Of a stretch of DNA of 64,000 nucleotides, positions 51,225 through 59,652 are shown in pieces. Under the pieces are notes generated by a model, which ran no database searches, was not told where the DNA came from, and was given only the letters and a program-made list of their open reading frames with translations. This DNA comes from Frigoribacterium sp. CFBP 13712 (GTDB lineage: Bacteria; Actinomycetota; Actinomycetes; Actinomycetales; Microbacteriaceae). Position 1 is the stretch's first letter; every line of letters begins with the position of its first letter. A program made the translations under genes and the position numbers. The stretch lies in contig NZ_JACYVH010000005.1 in assembly GCF_014842255.1 (NCBI RefSeq), positions 62,023 through 126,022 on the forward strand, given 5' to 3'.

Positions 51225-52613
51225 ATGGCCTCGTTCGGCATCGACGGCCTCGTCAGCGGGCTGGACACGACGGCGCTCATCAACTCGTTGATGCAGTCCG
51301 AGGCCGTGCCCCAGACGATCCTCAAGAACAAGGCCACCACCGGGCAGACGCTCGTCGCGGCCCTGCAGGGGCTCAACACGAAGATCGCCGAGCTGGCGAC
51401 GCTCGCCGCCGCGACCGCCAAGACCGGCTCGCTCTCGCTCTTCACGCCGACCAGCAGCTCGACCGCTGTGACCGCGAAGACCTCCGCCGGCGCCGTCTCG
51501 GGCTCGGTCGACCTCGTCGTCGGCGCCGTCGCGTCGTCCAAGACCGCGGTGACCGCGGCCATGACGGCCTGGCCCGACTCGCCCGCGACCCTCACCTTCG
51601 TCTCGGCGTCGGGAGCGGTGACCGAGGTGACCGCCGCCTCCTCGTCGCTCGACGACGTCGTCAAGGCCGTCAACGCGTCGGCCGCCGGCGTCTCGGCCGT
51701 GAAGGTCGCCTCGGGCACGGACGCCTCGGGCGCCGTGCAGTACCGACTGCAGCTCTCGAGCGAGAAGACCGGGGCCGAGGGCGGCTTCGAGGTGCACCGC
51801 GGCAGCGCCGCCGACGTCGCGGCGGGCACGGCGACCGACCTGATGACCGAACCCGGCGCGGCCGTGATCTCGCAGGCGCGCGACGCCTCGATCACGCTGT
51901 GGGCGGGGACGGCGGCCGAGCAGGTCGTCACCAGCAGCAGCAACACGTTCGCGGATGTGATCCCCGGCGTCTCGGTGACGGTGTCGGCCGTGACCACCGA
52001 GCCCGTGCACCTCTCGATCGCCCGTGACGCGACCGCCGCCACGAAGGTCGCCACCGACCTCGTCGCCGGGGTCAACGCCGCCCTGACGATCATCGCCGGC
52101 AAGAGCGCCGCGTCGACCTCGACCAGCGCGGCGGGCGTCACGACGGTCACCGCCGGCGTCTTCGGCGGCGACTCGACCACGCGGGGCATCACGCAGCGCC
52201 TGACCGATGCCGTCCTCAGCCCCGTCGACGGACAGTCGCCCAGCGCGATCGGCATCTCGATCGACGCGAAGACCGGGCAGTTCGCGGTCGACGCCGAGAA
52301 GTTCGCCGCCGCCCTCGCCGCCGACCCCGAGAGGGTGCAGGCGACGATGAGCGCCATCGCCGAGCGCGTCGCGTCGACGTCGACCGCCGTCTCGGACAAG
52401 TTCGACGGATCGCTCACGAAGGTCATCACCGGTCAGCAGTCGGTCGTCCGCGACCTGAACGACCGCGTCGGCATCTGGGACGACCGCCTCGCCGCGCGAC
52501 GCGAGAACCTGCAGAAGACCTACTCCGCCCTCGAGGTCGCCCTCAGCGCCCTCACCGCCCAGCAGAGCTACATCACCAGCCAGCTCGCGGGCCTGTCGGC
52601 GAGCAGCAGCTGA
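51225..52613 (+). CDS. fliD: Flagellar cap protein FliD
   Basis: 462 residues. N-terminal ASFGIDGLVSGLDTTALINSLMQSEAVPQTILKNK is the FliD signature, and the C-terminus LNDRVGIWDDRLAARRENLQKTYSALEVALSALTAQQSYITSQLAGL is its partner helix. It caps the filament and inserts flagellin. AGGAG 7 nt before ATG 51225. The stop overlaps fliS by TGATG. Confidence 0.94.
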   Translation: MASFGIDGLVSGLDTTALINSLMQSEAVPQTILKNKATTGQTLVAALQGLNTKIAELATLAAATAKTGSLSLFTPTSSSTAVTAKTSAGAVSGSVDLVVGAVASSKTAVTAAMTAWPDSPATLTFVSASGAVTEVTAASSSLDDVVKAVNASAAGVSAVKVASGTDASGAVQYRLQLSSEKTGAEGGFEVHRGSAADVAAGTATDLMTEPGAAVISQARDASITLWAGTAAEQVVTSSSNTFADVIPGVSVTVSAVTTEPVHLSIARDATAATKVATDLVAGVNAALTIIAGKSAASTSTSAAGVTTVTAGVFGGDSTTRGITQRLTDAVLSPVDGQSPSAIGISIDAKTGQFAVDAEKFAAALAADPERVQATMSAIAERVASTSTAVSDKFDGSLTKVITGQQSVVRDLNDRVGIWDDRLAARRENLQKTYSALEVALSALTAQQSYITSQLAGLSASSS

Positions 52614-53086
52614 TGGACGCCACCTCGTTCGCGGCCTTCGCCGCCGCCTCGTCCGCCCCGACCGCCGTCGTGCAGAAGCAGCGCGCCCGATACACGGCCG
52701 AGGCCGTGCAGTCGGCGACGCCCGTTCAGCTCGTCACCATGCTCTACGACCGCCTGCTGCTCGACCTCTCTCGGGCCGAGGTCGCCCAGACGGCCGCCGA
52801 CTGGGCCGCGGCCTCGGAGCAGCTGCTGCACGCCCAGGCGATCGTCGCCGAGCTGTCGTCGTCGCTCAGGATCGACGTGTGGGATGGCGGCGAGGGCCTG
52901 CTCGCCCTCTACACGTACTCGTCGACCGCCCTGGTCAACGCGAACATCCACCGCGACGTCGCCGTGACCCGCGAGGTGATCGCGCTGCTCGAACCGCTGC
53001 GCCAGACGTGGCACGAGGCCGCCGCGTCGCTGCAGGCCGAGGGGCGCGCGTCGGGCGCCGGGATGTCGGGTTCGGGTGTCGGCTGA
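52613..53086 (+). CDS. fliS: Flagellin chaperone FliS
   Basis: 157 residues. RARYTAEAVQSATPVQLVTMLYDRLLLDLSRAE is the FliS N-terminal pattern; the four-helix body continues to LYTYSSTALVNANIHRDVAVTREVIALLEPLRQTWHEAA. It binds the flagellin C-terminus before export. ATG overlaps the fliD stop, coupled. Confidence 0.92.
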   Translation: MDATSFAAFAAASSAPTAVVQKQRARYTAEAVQSATPVQLVTMLYDRLLLDLSRAEVAQTAADWAAASEQLLHAQAIVAELSSSLRIDVWDGGEGLLALYTYSSTALVNANIHRDVAVTREVIALLEPLRQTWHEAAASLQAEGRASGAGMSGSGVG

Positions 53087-53471
53087 GGGGGCTGTGCCGG
53101 CTGGCGGGATGGGAGATCACCCGCGGTGGTCGGCCGTGCTCGACGACCTCGAGCGCTGGCTGGACGACGCCGAGCGGACGCTGTCGGGGCCGGGGCCGTC
53201 GAGCGGGGTCGAGCAGCGGAGCGGGGTCGAGCCGGCCGGAGCCGCGTCGAGCCCGCACGCGCCCCCGCTGCCCTGGGCGCCGCCCACGGGGCTGGGGCCG
53301 ATGCCGGCCGCTCTGTCGGACCGCGCCTCCTCGGTGCTCTCTCGCCAGTCGGTGCTCGTGGCCCGTCTCTTGGAGGCGCGTTCCGCGGTGCAGCAGCAGC
53401 TCGGCGCCGTCCGCCGGGTCGAGGCCTCGCACGAGCCCGGTCGGCCCGTGTACCTCGACGCCCTCGGCTGA
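53076..53471 (+). CDS. FliT-like flagellar accessory protein (by position)
   Basis: 131 residues from GTG 53076 (ATG 53109 possible). An N-terminal helix (WSAVLDDLERWLDDAERTL), a Pro/Gly-rich middle and a C-terminal helix (SRQSVLVARLLEARSAVQQQLGAVRRVEA). Sequence similarity to a named family is not evident. Position after fliS, where fliT often lies, and size suggest a chaperone. The stretch 53472-53593 has no gene. Confidence 0.55.
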   Translation: MSAEGAVPAGGMGDHPRWSAVLDDLERWLDDAERTLSGPGPSSGVEQRSGVEPAGAASSPHAPPLPWAPPTGLGPMPAALSDRASSVLSRQSVLVARLLEARSAVQQQLGAVRRVEASHEPGRPVYLDALG

Positions 53472-53593
53472 CGCCTCGCCGCACGGCGTGCGAGGGGCCG
53501 GCGTCCATGCCGCCACGTTCTCGACACGCCGCCACGCGATCCGGTGGCGGGGTGCGGAGTCGGTGGCGGCGTGCGCGGGGCAGGAGGCGCGGG

Positions 53594-55156
53594 TCAGCCC
53601 CAGGGGATGACGCCGACCACGATCGCCACGGCCAGCATCACGAGCGACACGATCGCCGCACGCCACAGCACCTTCTTGTGGTGGTCGCCGAGGTTCACGT
53701 TCGCGAGGCTGACGAGCAGCAGGATCGCTGGCACCAGCGGGCTCTGCAGGTGCACCGGCTGACCGACCACCGACGCCCGCGCCATCTCGACCGGGTCGAT
53801 GCCGAACGCCGCGCCGCTCTGCGCCAGCACGGGCAGGATGCCGAAGTAGAAGGCGTCGTTGCTCATGAAGAAGGTGAGCGGCAGGCTCAGCACTCCGGTG
53901 ATCACCGCGAGGTACGGGCCCATCGAGGTGGGGATCACGTCGACCAGCCACTGCGCCATCGCGTCGACCATGCCGGTGCCGTTCAGCACGCCGATCAGCA
54001 CGCCGGCGGCGAAGACCATCGAGACGACTCCGACGATGCTCGGCGCGTGCGCCACGATCTCGGCCGACTGCTCCTTCACCCGGGGGAAGTTCGCCAGCAG
54101 CGCGATCGCCGTGCCGACCATGAACACGTAGGCGAGCGGGAACAGGTCGGCCACGAGCAGCACCATCACGGCGACGGTCAGCACGAGGTTGAACCAGATC
54201 ATCTTCGGGCGGAGCGTCGGGCGGTCGGGGTCGAGCATCGTGTCGGCCAGGGTCGCTCCGCCGGGGGTGCCGTTCTCGTTGCCGCCGTAGGCCGCCGCGC
54301 CCGCGCCGGCGCCCGCGCCAGCGCCGGCGGGGTTGTCGACCGCGCGCTCGCCGGGTGCGTCGGCGCGGCTGCCGTCGGCCCGTCCGCCCCGCACTCCGAG
54401 GGCGACCGTCGGGCTGGTGAACATCGAGACGCCGACCCCGGGGATGCCGGTGCCGCCGCCGCGCGAGGCGGTCGCGAGCTCCTGCGAGAGCGGCGACATC
54501 GCAGCCGCCGCGGCCCCGAGGCGCGAGTCGCCGATCTCGAGTGTGCCGAGGCGGCGGCGCTCGCGCAGCCCCATCAGCCATGCGAAGACGAAGACCAGCA
54601 CGAGGCCGGCGATCAGCGACGGCACGAGGGGCACGAAGATGTCGCTCGGCTGCACGCCGAGGGCCGCCGCCGCACGGACGGTCGGGCCGCCCCACGGCAC
54701 GATGTTCAGAGTCCCGTTGGCGAGACCGGCGACGCAGGTCAGCACCACGGGGCTCATGCCGAGCTTGAGATAGATGGGCAGCATGGCCGCGGTCGTCACG
54801 ATGAACGTGGTCGAGCCGTCGCCGTCGAGCGAGACCGCCCCGGCGAGCAGCGCCGTGCCGAGCACGACCTTCGCGGGGTCGTTGCCGGTCACCCGCAGGA
54901 TGAGCCGCACCAGCGGATCGAACAGCCCGACGTCGATCATCAGACCGAAGTACATGATCGCGAACATCAGCAGTGCGGCCGTCGGGGCCAGATCGCCGAT
55001 CGCCTCGATGACCATGTCGCCGATGCCGAGACCCGCGCCGGCGAAGAGCCCGAAGATGGTCGGCACCATGATCAGGGCCAGCATCGGCGACAGCTTCTTG
55101 GTCATGATCAGCGCCATGAAGGTCAGCACCATGAGGTAACCGAGTACGACGAGCAT
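53594..55156 (-). CDS. Citrate transporter (CitMHS family)
   Basis: 520 residues with about 11 membrane helices. SLDGDGSTTFIVTTAAMLPIYLKLG, LNIVPWGGPTVRAAAALG and FFMSNDAFYFGILPVLAQ are typical of CitMHS metal-citrate/proton symporters. A long Gly/Ala-rich cytoplasmic loop (about residues 220-310) interrupts the core. ATG 55156 has AAGGAG 6 nt upstream, so the longer frame start is rejected. The divergent CitA/CitB-type pair probably controls it. Confidence 0.9.
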   Translation of the reverse strand: MLVVLGYLMVLTFMALIMTKKLSPMLALIMVPTIFGLFAGAGLGIGDMVIEAIGDLAPTAALLMFAIMYFGLMIDVGLFDPLVRLILRVTGNDPAKVVLGTALLAGAVSLDGDGSTTFIVTTAAMLPIYLKLGMSPVVLTCVAGLANGTLNIVPWGGPTVRAAAALGVQPSDIFVPLVPSLIAGLVLVFVFAWLMGLRERRRLGTLEIGDSRLGAAAAAMSPLSQELATASRGGGTGIPGVGVSMFTSPTVALGVRGGRADGSRADAPGERAVDNPAGAGAGAGAGAAAYGGNENGTPGGATLADTMLDPDRPTLRPKMIWFNLVLTVAVMVLLVADLFPLAYVFMVGTAIALLANFPRVKEQSAEIVAHAPSIVGVVSMVFAAGVLIGVLNGTGMVDAMAQWLVDVIPTSMGPYLAVITGVLSLPLTFFMSNDAFYFGILPVLAQSGAAFGIDPVEMARASVVGQPVHLQSPLVPAILLLVSLANVNLGDHHKKVLWRAAIVSLVMLAVAIVVGVIPWG

Positions 55157-55323
55157 CCGAACTCCTTCGTCCGTGAGCGGCACCGTGGAGGAGCCGAGCG
55201 TGTCCGGGCACGCTAGCCGCGCCTCCTCGGTCGCGTCGCGCTTCTGCGCATTCGCCGACTATCGCGCGTTGGTCGTGTTCTGCGCGTTCTGCTCACGCGC
55301 GCGGGAGTGCGTCGCGGGGGTGG

Positions 55324-55385
55324 GGCGGGTTCGTGTCATCGGGGGCGGGTCAGCGCTGACCCGCCGCCGATGACGGGAACCCGCC
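55324..55385. repeat. 62-bp imperfect palindrome, copy 3
   Basis: Same core and arms as copies at 1001-1062 and 1918-1979, more than 53 kb away. It lies between divergent citrate transporter and sensor kinase genes. Confidence 0.85.
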
Positions 55386-55458
55386 GAACCCGCGGGCCGC
55401 AACGCGAGCGGCGTGGGCAGGGATCGCAGGAGGCGCGGGTCGCCCCGACCGCGCCCGG

Positions 55459-55464
55459 TACCCT
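55459..55464 (+). promoter_or_regulatory. -10 box of leaderless sensor kinase promoter
   Basis: TACCCT, 7 nt before GTG 55472. Confidence 0.6.
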
Positions 55465-55471
55465 GGCCGAC

Positions 55472-57406
55472 GTGACCGACGACAGCTCACGCCCGCGCTC
55501 GCGGCCCGGCGCCCGCCTCCGCCTCCGCCCCCGCCGGTTCGCCACCGAGGTGCTGCTGCTGCAGCTCGCCGTCGTCACCGCCATCGTCGTCCTCACCAGC
55601 GCCGTGTTCGCCGCGATCGCCGTGCAGCGTCTGGCCCGCGAGGCCGAGTCGACGGCGCTCGCCGTGGCGCAGAGCGTCGCCTCCGACACCGATGTGCGGG
55701 CCGAGGTCGCGGCCCTCAGCGTCGACGGCACGCCGATCGACGAGGGCGCCCTCGCCGCGGGCGACCTGCAGCGCACGGCGGTCGCGGCCCAGCTGCGCAC
55801 CGGAGCGCTCTTCGTCGTCATCACCGACGACCGCGGCGTCCGTCTGGCGCACCCCGACCCGACGCGCATCGGCGAGCGGGTCAGCACGAGCCCCGACGCG
55901 GCGCTCCGCGGGGAGGAGGTCGTCTCGTGGGAGCGCGGCACCCTCGGCGAGTCGGCCCGCGCCAAGGTGCCGATCGTCGCGCCCACCGCGGACGACCCGC
56001 GATCCGGTGCAGGAGGCGCGGGCTCGGCAGGCGGATCGGCCGACGTCCCGGGCGGGGCCGGCGCTCCGACCGGGTCAGGCGACGCCGGGTCCGCGCGCGT
56101 CGCCGACGCCGCCGACGTGGTGGGCGAGGTCAGCGTCGGCTATGCCCCCGCGCGCGTCTACGAGACGCTCGCGCGCGACAGCCTGCCCGTGATCGGCGTC
56201 GCCCTGCTCGCGCTGGCGATCGGCGTCGTCGCCTCCGTGCTCATCCGTCGGCGCCTCGACCGGCTGACCCTGGGGCTCCAGCCCGAGGAGCTCGCCGCCC
56301 TCGTGCAGAACCAGCAGGCCGTGCTCGGCGGTGTCGCCGAGGGAGTGCTCGCGGTCTCGCGCGACGGGGTGGTGACGGTCTGCAACGATCTGGCACCGCG
56401 CCTCCTCGGCCTGCCGCCCGACCCGGTGGTGGGCCGACGGGTCGACTCGCTCGAGCTGCCGGGCGTGCTCGTCGAGATGCTGGTCGGCACGTCGCCGGAT
56501 GGCCGAGGAGGCGCGGGCCGGGCCCCGCAGACCGGCCCCGGCCCCGCCGACACCACGCTGGTCGTCGGGCCTCACGTGCTGCTCGTCGACGTGCGCGCGG
56601 TCTCGCACGACGGCGTCGACCTCGGACGCGTGGCGGTGCTGCGCGACCGGACCGACGTCGAGGCGCTGACCCGCCGCCTCGACGCGGTGGGCGCGATGAC
56701 CACCGCTCTGCGCGCCCAGCGGCACGAGTTCGCCAACCGGCTGCACGCCGTGTCCGGGCTGCTCGAGCTCGGTCGCACCGAGCAGGCGCGCGGCTACCTC
56801 GCCGACGTGCTCGACCACGGTCCGCTGCGCTACCCGGTCGCCCACGCGGATCGGCTGACCGAGCCGTACCTGCAGGCGTTCTTGGGGGCGAAGGGGGTCG
56901 AGGCCGCCGAGCGCGGGGTGCTGCTGAAGCTCGGCCCCGAGACGCTCGTGTCGGGCACGGTCGTCGAGGCCGGCGACGTCACCACGGTGCTCGGCAACCT
57001 GGTCGACAACGCCGTGCGCGCCGCGGTCGCCGGCGACGTCAGCCCCGCGTGGATCGAGGTCGAGGTGCTCGACGACGGCACCGACCTGCACCTGTCGGTG
57101 ATGGACTCGGGCCGCGGCGTCGCCGACGCGGACGCGCTGTTCGAGCGGGCGGCGGGCGGTGCGAGCGGCGCCGAGGCCGGTGGCGGGGCAGCGGCGCTCC
57201 CGCCCGACGGTGCGGTCGACCCGGACGACCCCTCGCGCGTGCACGGGCTCGGCTTCGGTCTGCCGCTCTCGCGCGACATCGCCCGGCGGCGCGGCGGCGA
57301 CGTCTGGCTCGGCTCGCCCGGCGGAGACGGCCACGGTGCCGTGTTCTGCGCGCGTCTGGCCGACGCCGTCCAGCCGCCCGCGCCTCCTGAGAGGATCGAC
57401 CCGTGA
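55472..57406 (+). CDS. CitA/DcuS-type sensor histidine kinase
   Basis: 644 residues: one membrane helix (about 22-48), an outside PDC-type sensor (about 50-245), a second helix (about 246-266), a cytoplasmic PAS domain (about 280-400), then the kinase with RAQRHEFANRLHAVSG (His418) and ATP-binding NLVDNAVRAA, DSGRGV and GFGLPLSRDIA. CitA-type kinases sense citrate or C4-dicarboxylates. The sensor domain contains a Gly/Ala-rich insertion coded by a 14-mer copy (about 56010). GTG start; the stop overlaps the regulator (GTGA). Confidence 0.9.
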   Translation: MTDDSSRPRSRPGARLRLRPRRFATEVLLLQLAVVTAIVVLTSAVFAAIAVQRLAREAESTALAVAQSVASDTDVRAEVAALSVDGTPIDEGALAAGDLQRTAVAAQLRTGALFVVITDDRGVRLAHPDPTRIGERVSTSPDAALRGEEVVSWERGTLGESARAKVPIVAPTADDPRSGAGGAGSAGGSADVPGGAGAPTGSGDAGSARVADAADVVGEVSVGYAPARVYETLARDSLPVIGVALLALAIGVVASVLIRRRLDRLTLGLQPEELAALVQNQQAVLGGVAEGVLAVSRDGVVTVCNDLAPRLLGLPPDPVVGRRVDSLELPGVLVEMLVGTSPDGRGGAGRAPQTGPGPADTTLVVGPHVLLVDVRAVSHDGVDLGRVAVLRDRTDVEALTRRLDAVGAMTTALRAQRHEFANRLHAVSGLLELGRTEQARGYLADVLDHGPLRYPVAHADRLTEPYLQAFLGAKGVEAAERGVLLKLGPETLVSGTVVEAGDVTTVLGNLVDNAVRAAVAGDVSPAWIEVEVLDDGTDLHLSVMDSGRGVADADALFERAAGGASGAEAGGGAAALPPDGAVDPDDPSRVHGLGFGLPLSRDIARRRGGDVWLGSPGGDGHGAVFCARLADAVQPPAPPERIDP

Positions 57407-58185
57407 CCACCCCCGACCTGACCGTGCTCGTCGTCGACGACGACTTCTACGTGGCCGAGCTGCACCGGCGGCAGGTCGACGAGGTGCCGGGGTTCCGCGC
57501 GCTGGCACCCGTCGGAACGGTCGCCGAGATGCGCCGCGTGCTCGCCGAGACCCCGGTCGACCTGCTGCTGCTCGACGTGCACCTGCCCGACGGGAGCGGC
57601 CTCGACCTGCTGCGCGAGGTCGACGTCGACGCGTTCGTGCTCAGCGCGGCCTCCGACGGGGAGACGGTGCGGCGCGCGCTGCGGCGCGGGGTCGTCGGCT
57701 ACCTGATCAAGCCGTTCGGTTCGGGCGTGCTCGCCGACCGGCTGCGGGCCTATCAGCGCTATCGCAACGTGCTCGACGACCGCGGGAGCGTCGACCAGGA
57801 GGCCCTCGAGCGCGCACTCCGCATCCTGCACTCGGGCGACGCGGCGAAGGCGGCGTCGCCGTCGCGCTCGGCGACGGAGCAGTCGGTGCTCGAGCAGTTC
57901 GCGGTGCCGGGTGCGGGTGCGGGTGCCGGTGGGGGTGGGGGTGCGGGTGCTGGTGGGGGTGCTGCGGGCGCCGGTGCCGGTGCCGGTGCGGGTTCCGGTG
58001 CGGGTGCGGGCGCCGGTGGGGGCGCGGACGGAGAGCTCTCCGCCGCCGACGTCGCTGCTCGGGTCGGTGTGTCGAGGGCGACCGCGCAGCGGTACCTCGC
58101 CGCGCTCGCCGCCGACGGCCTCGTCACGATGAGGCTGAGCTACGGAGCGACCGGCCGCCCCGAGCACCGCTACTCCCGCGCCTGA
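57403..58185 (+). CDS. CitB/DcuR-type response regulator
   Basis: 260 residues. Receiver: DDD at 12-14, phosphoacceptor Asp58 (LLLLDVHLPDGSG) and Lys103 (LIKPF). Residues 170-208 are a pure Gly/Ala linker. The C-terminal HTH (LSAADVAARVGVSRATAQRYLAALAADGLV) is the CitB-type DNA-binding domain. Coupled to the kinase by GTGA. The probable target is the citrate transporter promoter between 55157 and 55471. Confidence 0.9.
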   Translation: MTTPDLTVLVVDDDFYVAELHRRQVDEVPGFRALAPVGTVAEMRRVLAETPVDLLLLDVHLPDGSGLDLLREVDVDAFVLSAASDGETVRRALRRGVVGYLIKPFGSGVLADRLRAYQRYRNVLDDRGSVDQEALERALRILHSGDAAKAASPSRSATEQSVLEQFAVPGAGAGAGGGGGAGAGGGAAGAGAGAGAGSGAGAGAGGGADGELSAADVAARVGVSRATAQRYLAALAADGLVTMRLSYGATGRPEHRYSRA

Positions 58186-58189
58186 CGCG

Positions 58190-58640
58190 CGCCGCGCCTC
58201 CTCCGCTCGCCGGCTCGTCGAGGTGACGCAAACGGGGTGGTCGCGGCCTCGGAGGGGCCCGTTCGCGTCACCTCGATGCTGCTGCTGCGCGTCTGACGTG
58301 CGCCGCGCCTCCTCGGCTCGCCTCCGTCCCCCCCCCCGCTCGTCGAGGTGACGCAAAGGGGGTGGTCGCGGCCTCGGAGGGGCCCGCTTGCGTCACTTCG
58401 ATGGTGCTGCTCCGCGTCTGACGCTCGCCGCGCCTCCCCGGCTCGCCTCCCCCCTCCCCCGGCTCGTCGAAGTGACGCAAAGGGGGTGGCCGCGAGCTCG
58501 GAGGGGCCCGCTTGCGTCACTTCGATGCTGCTGCTGCGCGTCTGAGGTGCGCCGCGCCTCCCCGGCTCGCCCCCCCGCTCGTCGAGGTGACGCAAAGGGG
58601 GTGGTCGCGCCCCCGAAGGGGCCCGTTCGCGTCACTTCGA
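58190..58640. repeat. Tandem array of four hairpin repeats
   Basis: Units of about 114-123 bp. The hairpins lie at about 58216-58276, 58341-58402, 58465-58526 and 58578-58640. Each joins TCGA(G/A)GTGACGCAAA to (G/T)CGTCAC(C/T)TCGA through a GGTCGCGGCCTCGG-type loop. Spacers carry GCGCGTCTGA..GCCGCGCCTCC, copies of the sequence around the response-regulator stop, so the array seems to have grown from the gene end. No gene in 58186-58668. Confidence 0.85.
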
Positions 58641-58668
58641 CGCACCCCCCCCCAGTACGGGGTGGGGG

Positions 58669-58696
58669 CTTACGGCGCAGCTCCGGACGTCGATAG
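58669..58696 (+). promoter_or_regulatory. Sigma-28-type promoter of flgB operon
   Basis: CTTACG, 14 nt, GTCGATAG. Predicted start near 58704, placing the first CsrA-type hairpin at the 5' end of the mRNA. Confidence 0.85.
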
Positions 58697-58704
58697 AGCG
58701 ACGT

Positions 58705-58719
58705 GAGCACGGATCGCTC
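58705..58719 (+). promoter_or_regulatory. CsrA-type hairpin 1 in the flgB leader
   Basis: GAGC-ACGGATC-GCTC. The stem can extend outward by a T-G wobble and a G-C pair. It begins 16 nt after the first base of the -10 element, the same distance as in fliH. Confidence 0.65.
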
Positions 58720-58727
58720 GCCCACCC

Positions 58728-58742
58728 GGCCACGGATCGGCC
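58728..58742 (+). promoter_or_regulatory. CsrA-type hairpin 2 in the flgB leader
   Basis: GGCC-ACGGATC-GGCC: a different stem, identical loop. Eight nucleotides separate it from hairpin 1. Confidence 0.65.
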
Positions 58743-58751
58743 CCCGCCCGA

Positions 58752-58883
58752 CGCACGCAGCAGCACGCACGCAGCACGCAGCACGCAGCACGCAACACGC
58801 AGCAGCACGCAGCACGCAGCACACAGCACGCAGCAGCAGCAGCAGCACGCAGCACGCAGCACGCACGCAGCAGCAGCACGCAC
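58752..58883. repeat. CACGCAG/CAGCAG microsatellite in the flgB leader
   Basis: About 130 bp of CACGCAG, CACGCAGCAG and CAG units between the hairpins and the flgB start. Slipped-strand length changes here would alter the leader length of the whole operon. Confidence 0.85.
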
Positions 58884-58912
58884 AGGGCACCTCGAACCTC
58901 CCCGGGACGGCC

Positions 58913-59257
58913 ATGCCACTCGAATCCGTGACGCAAGCGGCGCTGCAGAGCGCCCTCGACGGTCTGTCGCTGCGCCAGAAGTCGATCGCGAACAACATCG
59001 CCAACGTGAACACGCCCGGCTACCAGGCCAAGCGCGTGCAGTTCGAGGAGGCGCTGGGCCGGTCGGTCGCGGAGGGCGGCGGGGCGGTCCAGGCGACCAC
59101 GGCCCGCTCGCTCGAGCCGACGCGCACCGACGGCAGCAACGTGAACCTCGACACCGAGACGCTGTCGAACGTCGACACCGTGCTGCGGTACCAGTTCGCG
59201 ACGCAGGCGATGAACTCCGAGCTGACGGCCGTGCGCGCCGCGTTCAGGACGAGCTGA
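58913..59257 (+). CDS. flgB: Flagellar proximal rod protein FlgB
   Basis: 114 residues. LSLRQKSIANNIANVNTPGYQAKRVQFEEAL is the rod-protein N-terminal motif, and LRYQFATQAMNSELTAVRAAFR is the C-terminal helix. ATG 58913 is chosen; a longer frame would only translate the microsatellite. First gene of flgB-flgC-fliE-fliF-fliG; TGATG overlap with flgC. Confidence 0.93.
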   Translation: MPLESVTQAALQSALDGLSLRQKSIANNIANVNTPGYQAKRVQFEEALGRSVAEGGGAVQATTARSLEPTRTDGSNVNLDTETLSNVDTVLRYQFATQAMNSELTAVRAAFRTS

Positions 59258-59652
59258 TGACCGCCTTCGACGCGATCGGCATCGCGAGCACCGGCCTGAC
59301 CGTGCACCGCAAGTGGCTCGACGCCGTCTCGGACAACATCGCCAACGCGAACACGGTCAAGTCGATGGACGACACCGCGTTCCAGGCCCGCTACATCGAG
59401 GTGCAGGAGGGCGACGGCACCTCGGGCGTCTTCGTCAGAGCCGACCGCTATGGCAGCGAGGCCGGGCGCGTCACGTACTCGCCCGACCACCCGCTCGCCG
59501 ACGCCGAGGGCTACGTGCGCATGCCCGACATCGACCTCGGCGCCCAGATGGGCGACCTCATCATGGCGCAGCGCGGCTACCAGGCCAACGCCGCTGTCGT
59601 CGACCGTGCCAAGACGGCCTACGAGGCCGCACTCCAGATCGGACGTGGCTGA
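59257..59652 (+). CDS. flgC: Flagellar proximal rod protein FlgC
   Basis: 131 residues. AIGIASTGLTVHRKWLDAVSDNIANANT is the rod motif; VYSPDHP-like GRVTYSPDHPLADAEGYVRMPDIDL and MAQRGYQANAAVVDRAKTAYEAALQIG are FlgC-typical. Coupled on both sides by overlapping start and stop codons. Confidence 0.94.
   Translation: MTAFDAIGIASTGLTVHRKWLDAVSDNIANANTVKSMDDTAFQARYIEVQEGDGTSGVFVRADRYGSEAGRVTYSPDHPLADAEGYVRMPDIDLGAQMGDLIMAQRGYQANAAVVDRAKTAYEAALQIGRG

Noticed and set aside
53126-55216. Long plus-strand frame antisense to the citrate transporter
   Set aside because: Composition is His/Arg/Asp-rich shadow translation of a GC-rich gene; the minus-strand product has clear CitMHS helices.
58703-58912. 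N-terminal extension of FlgB
   Set aside because: It would translate the CACGCAG microsatellite; FlgB proteins begin at the MPLESV position.
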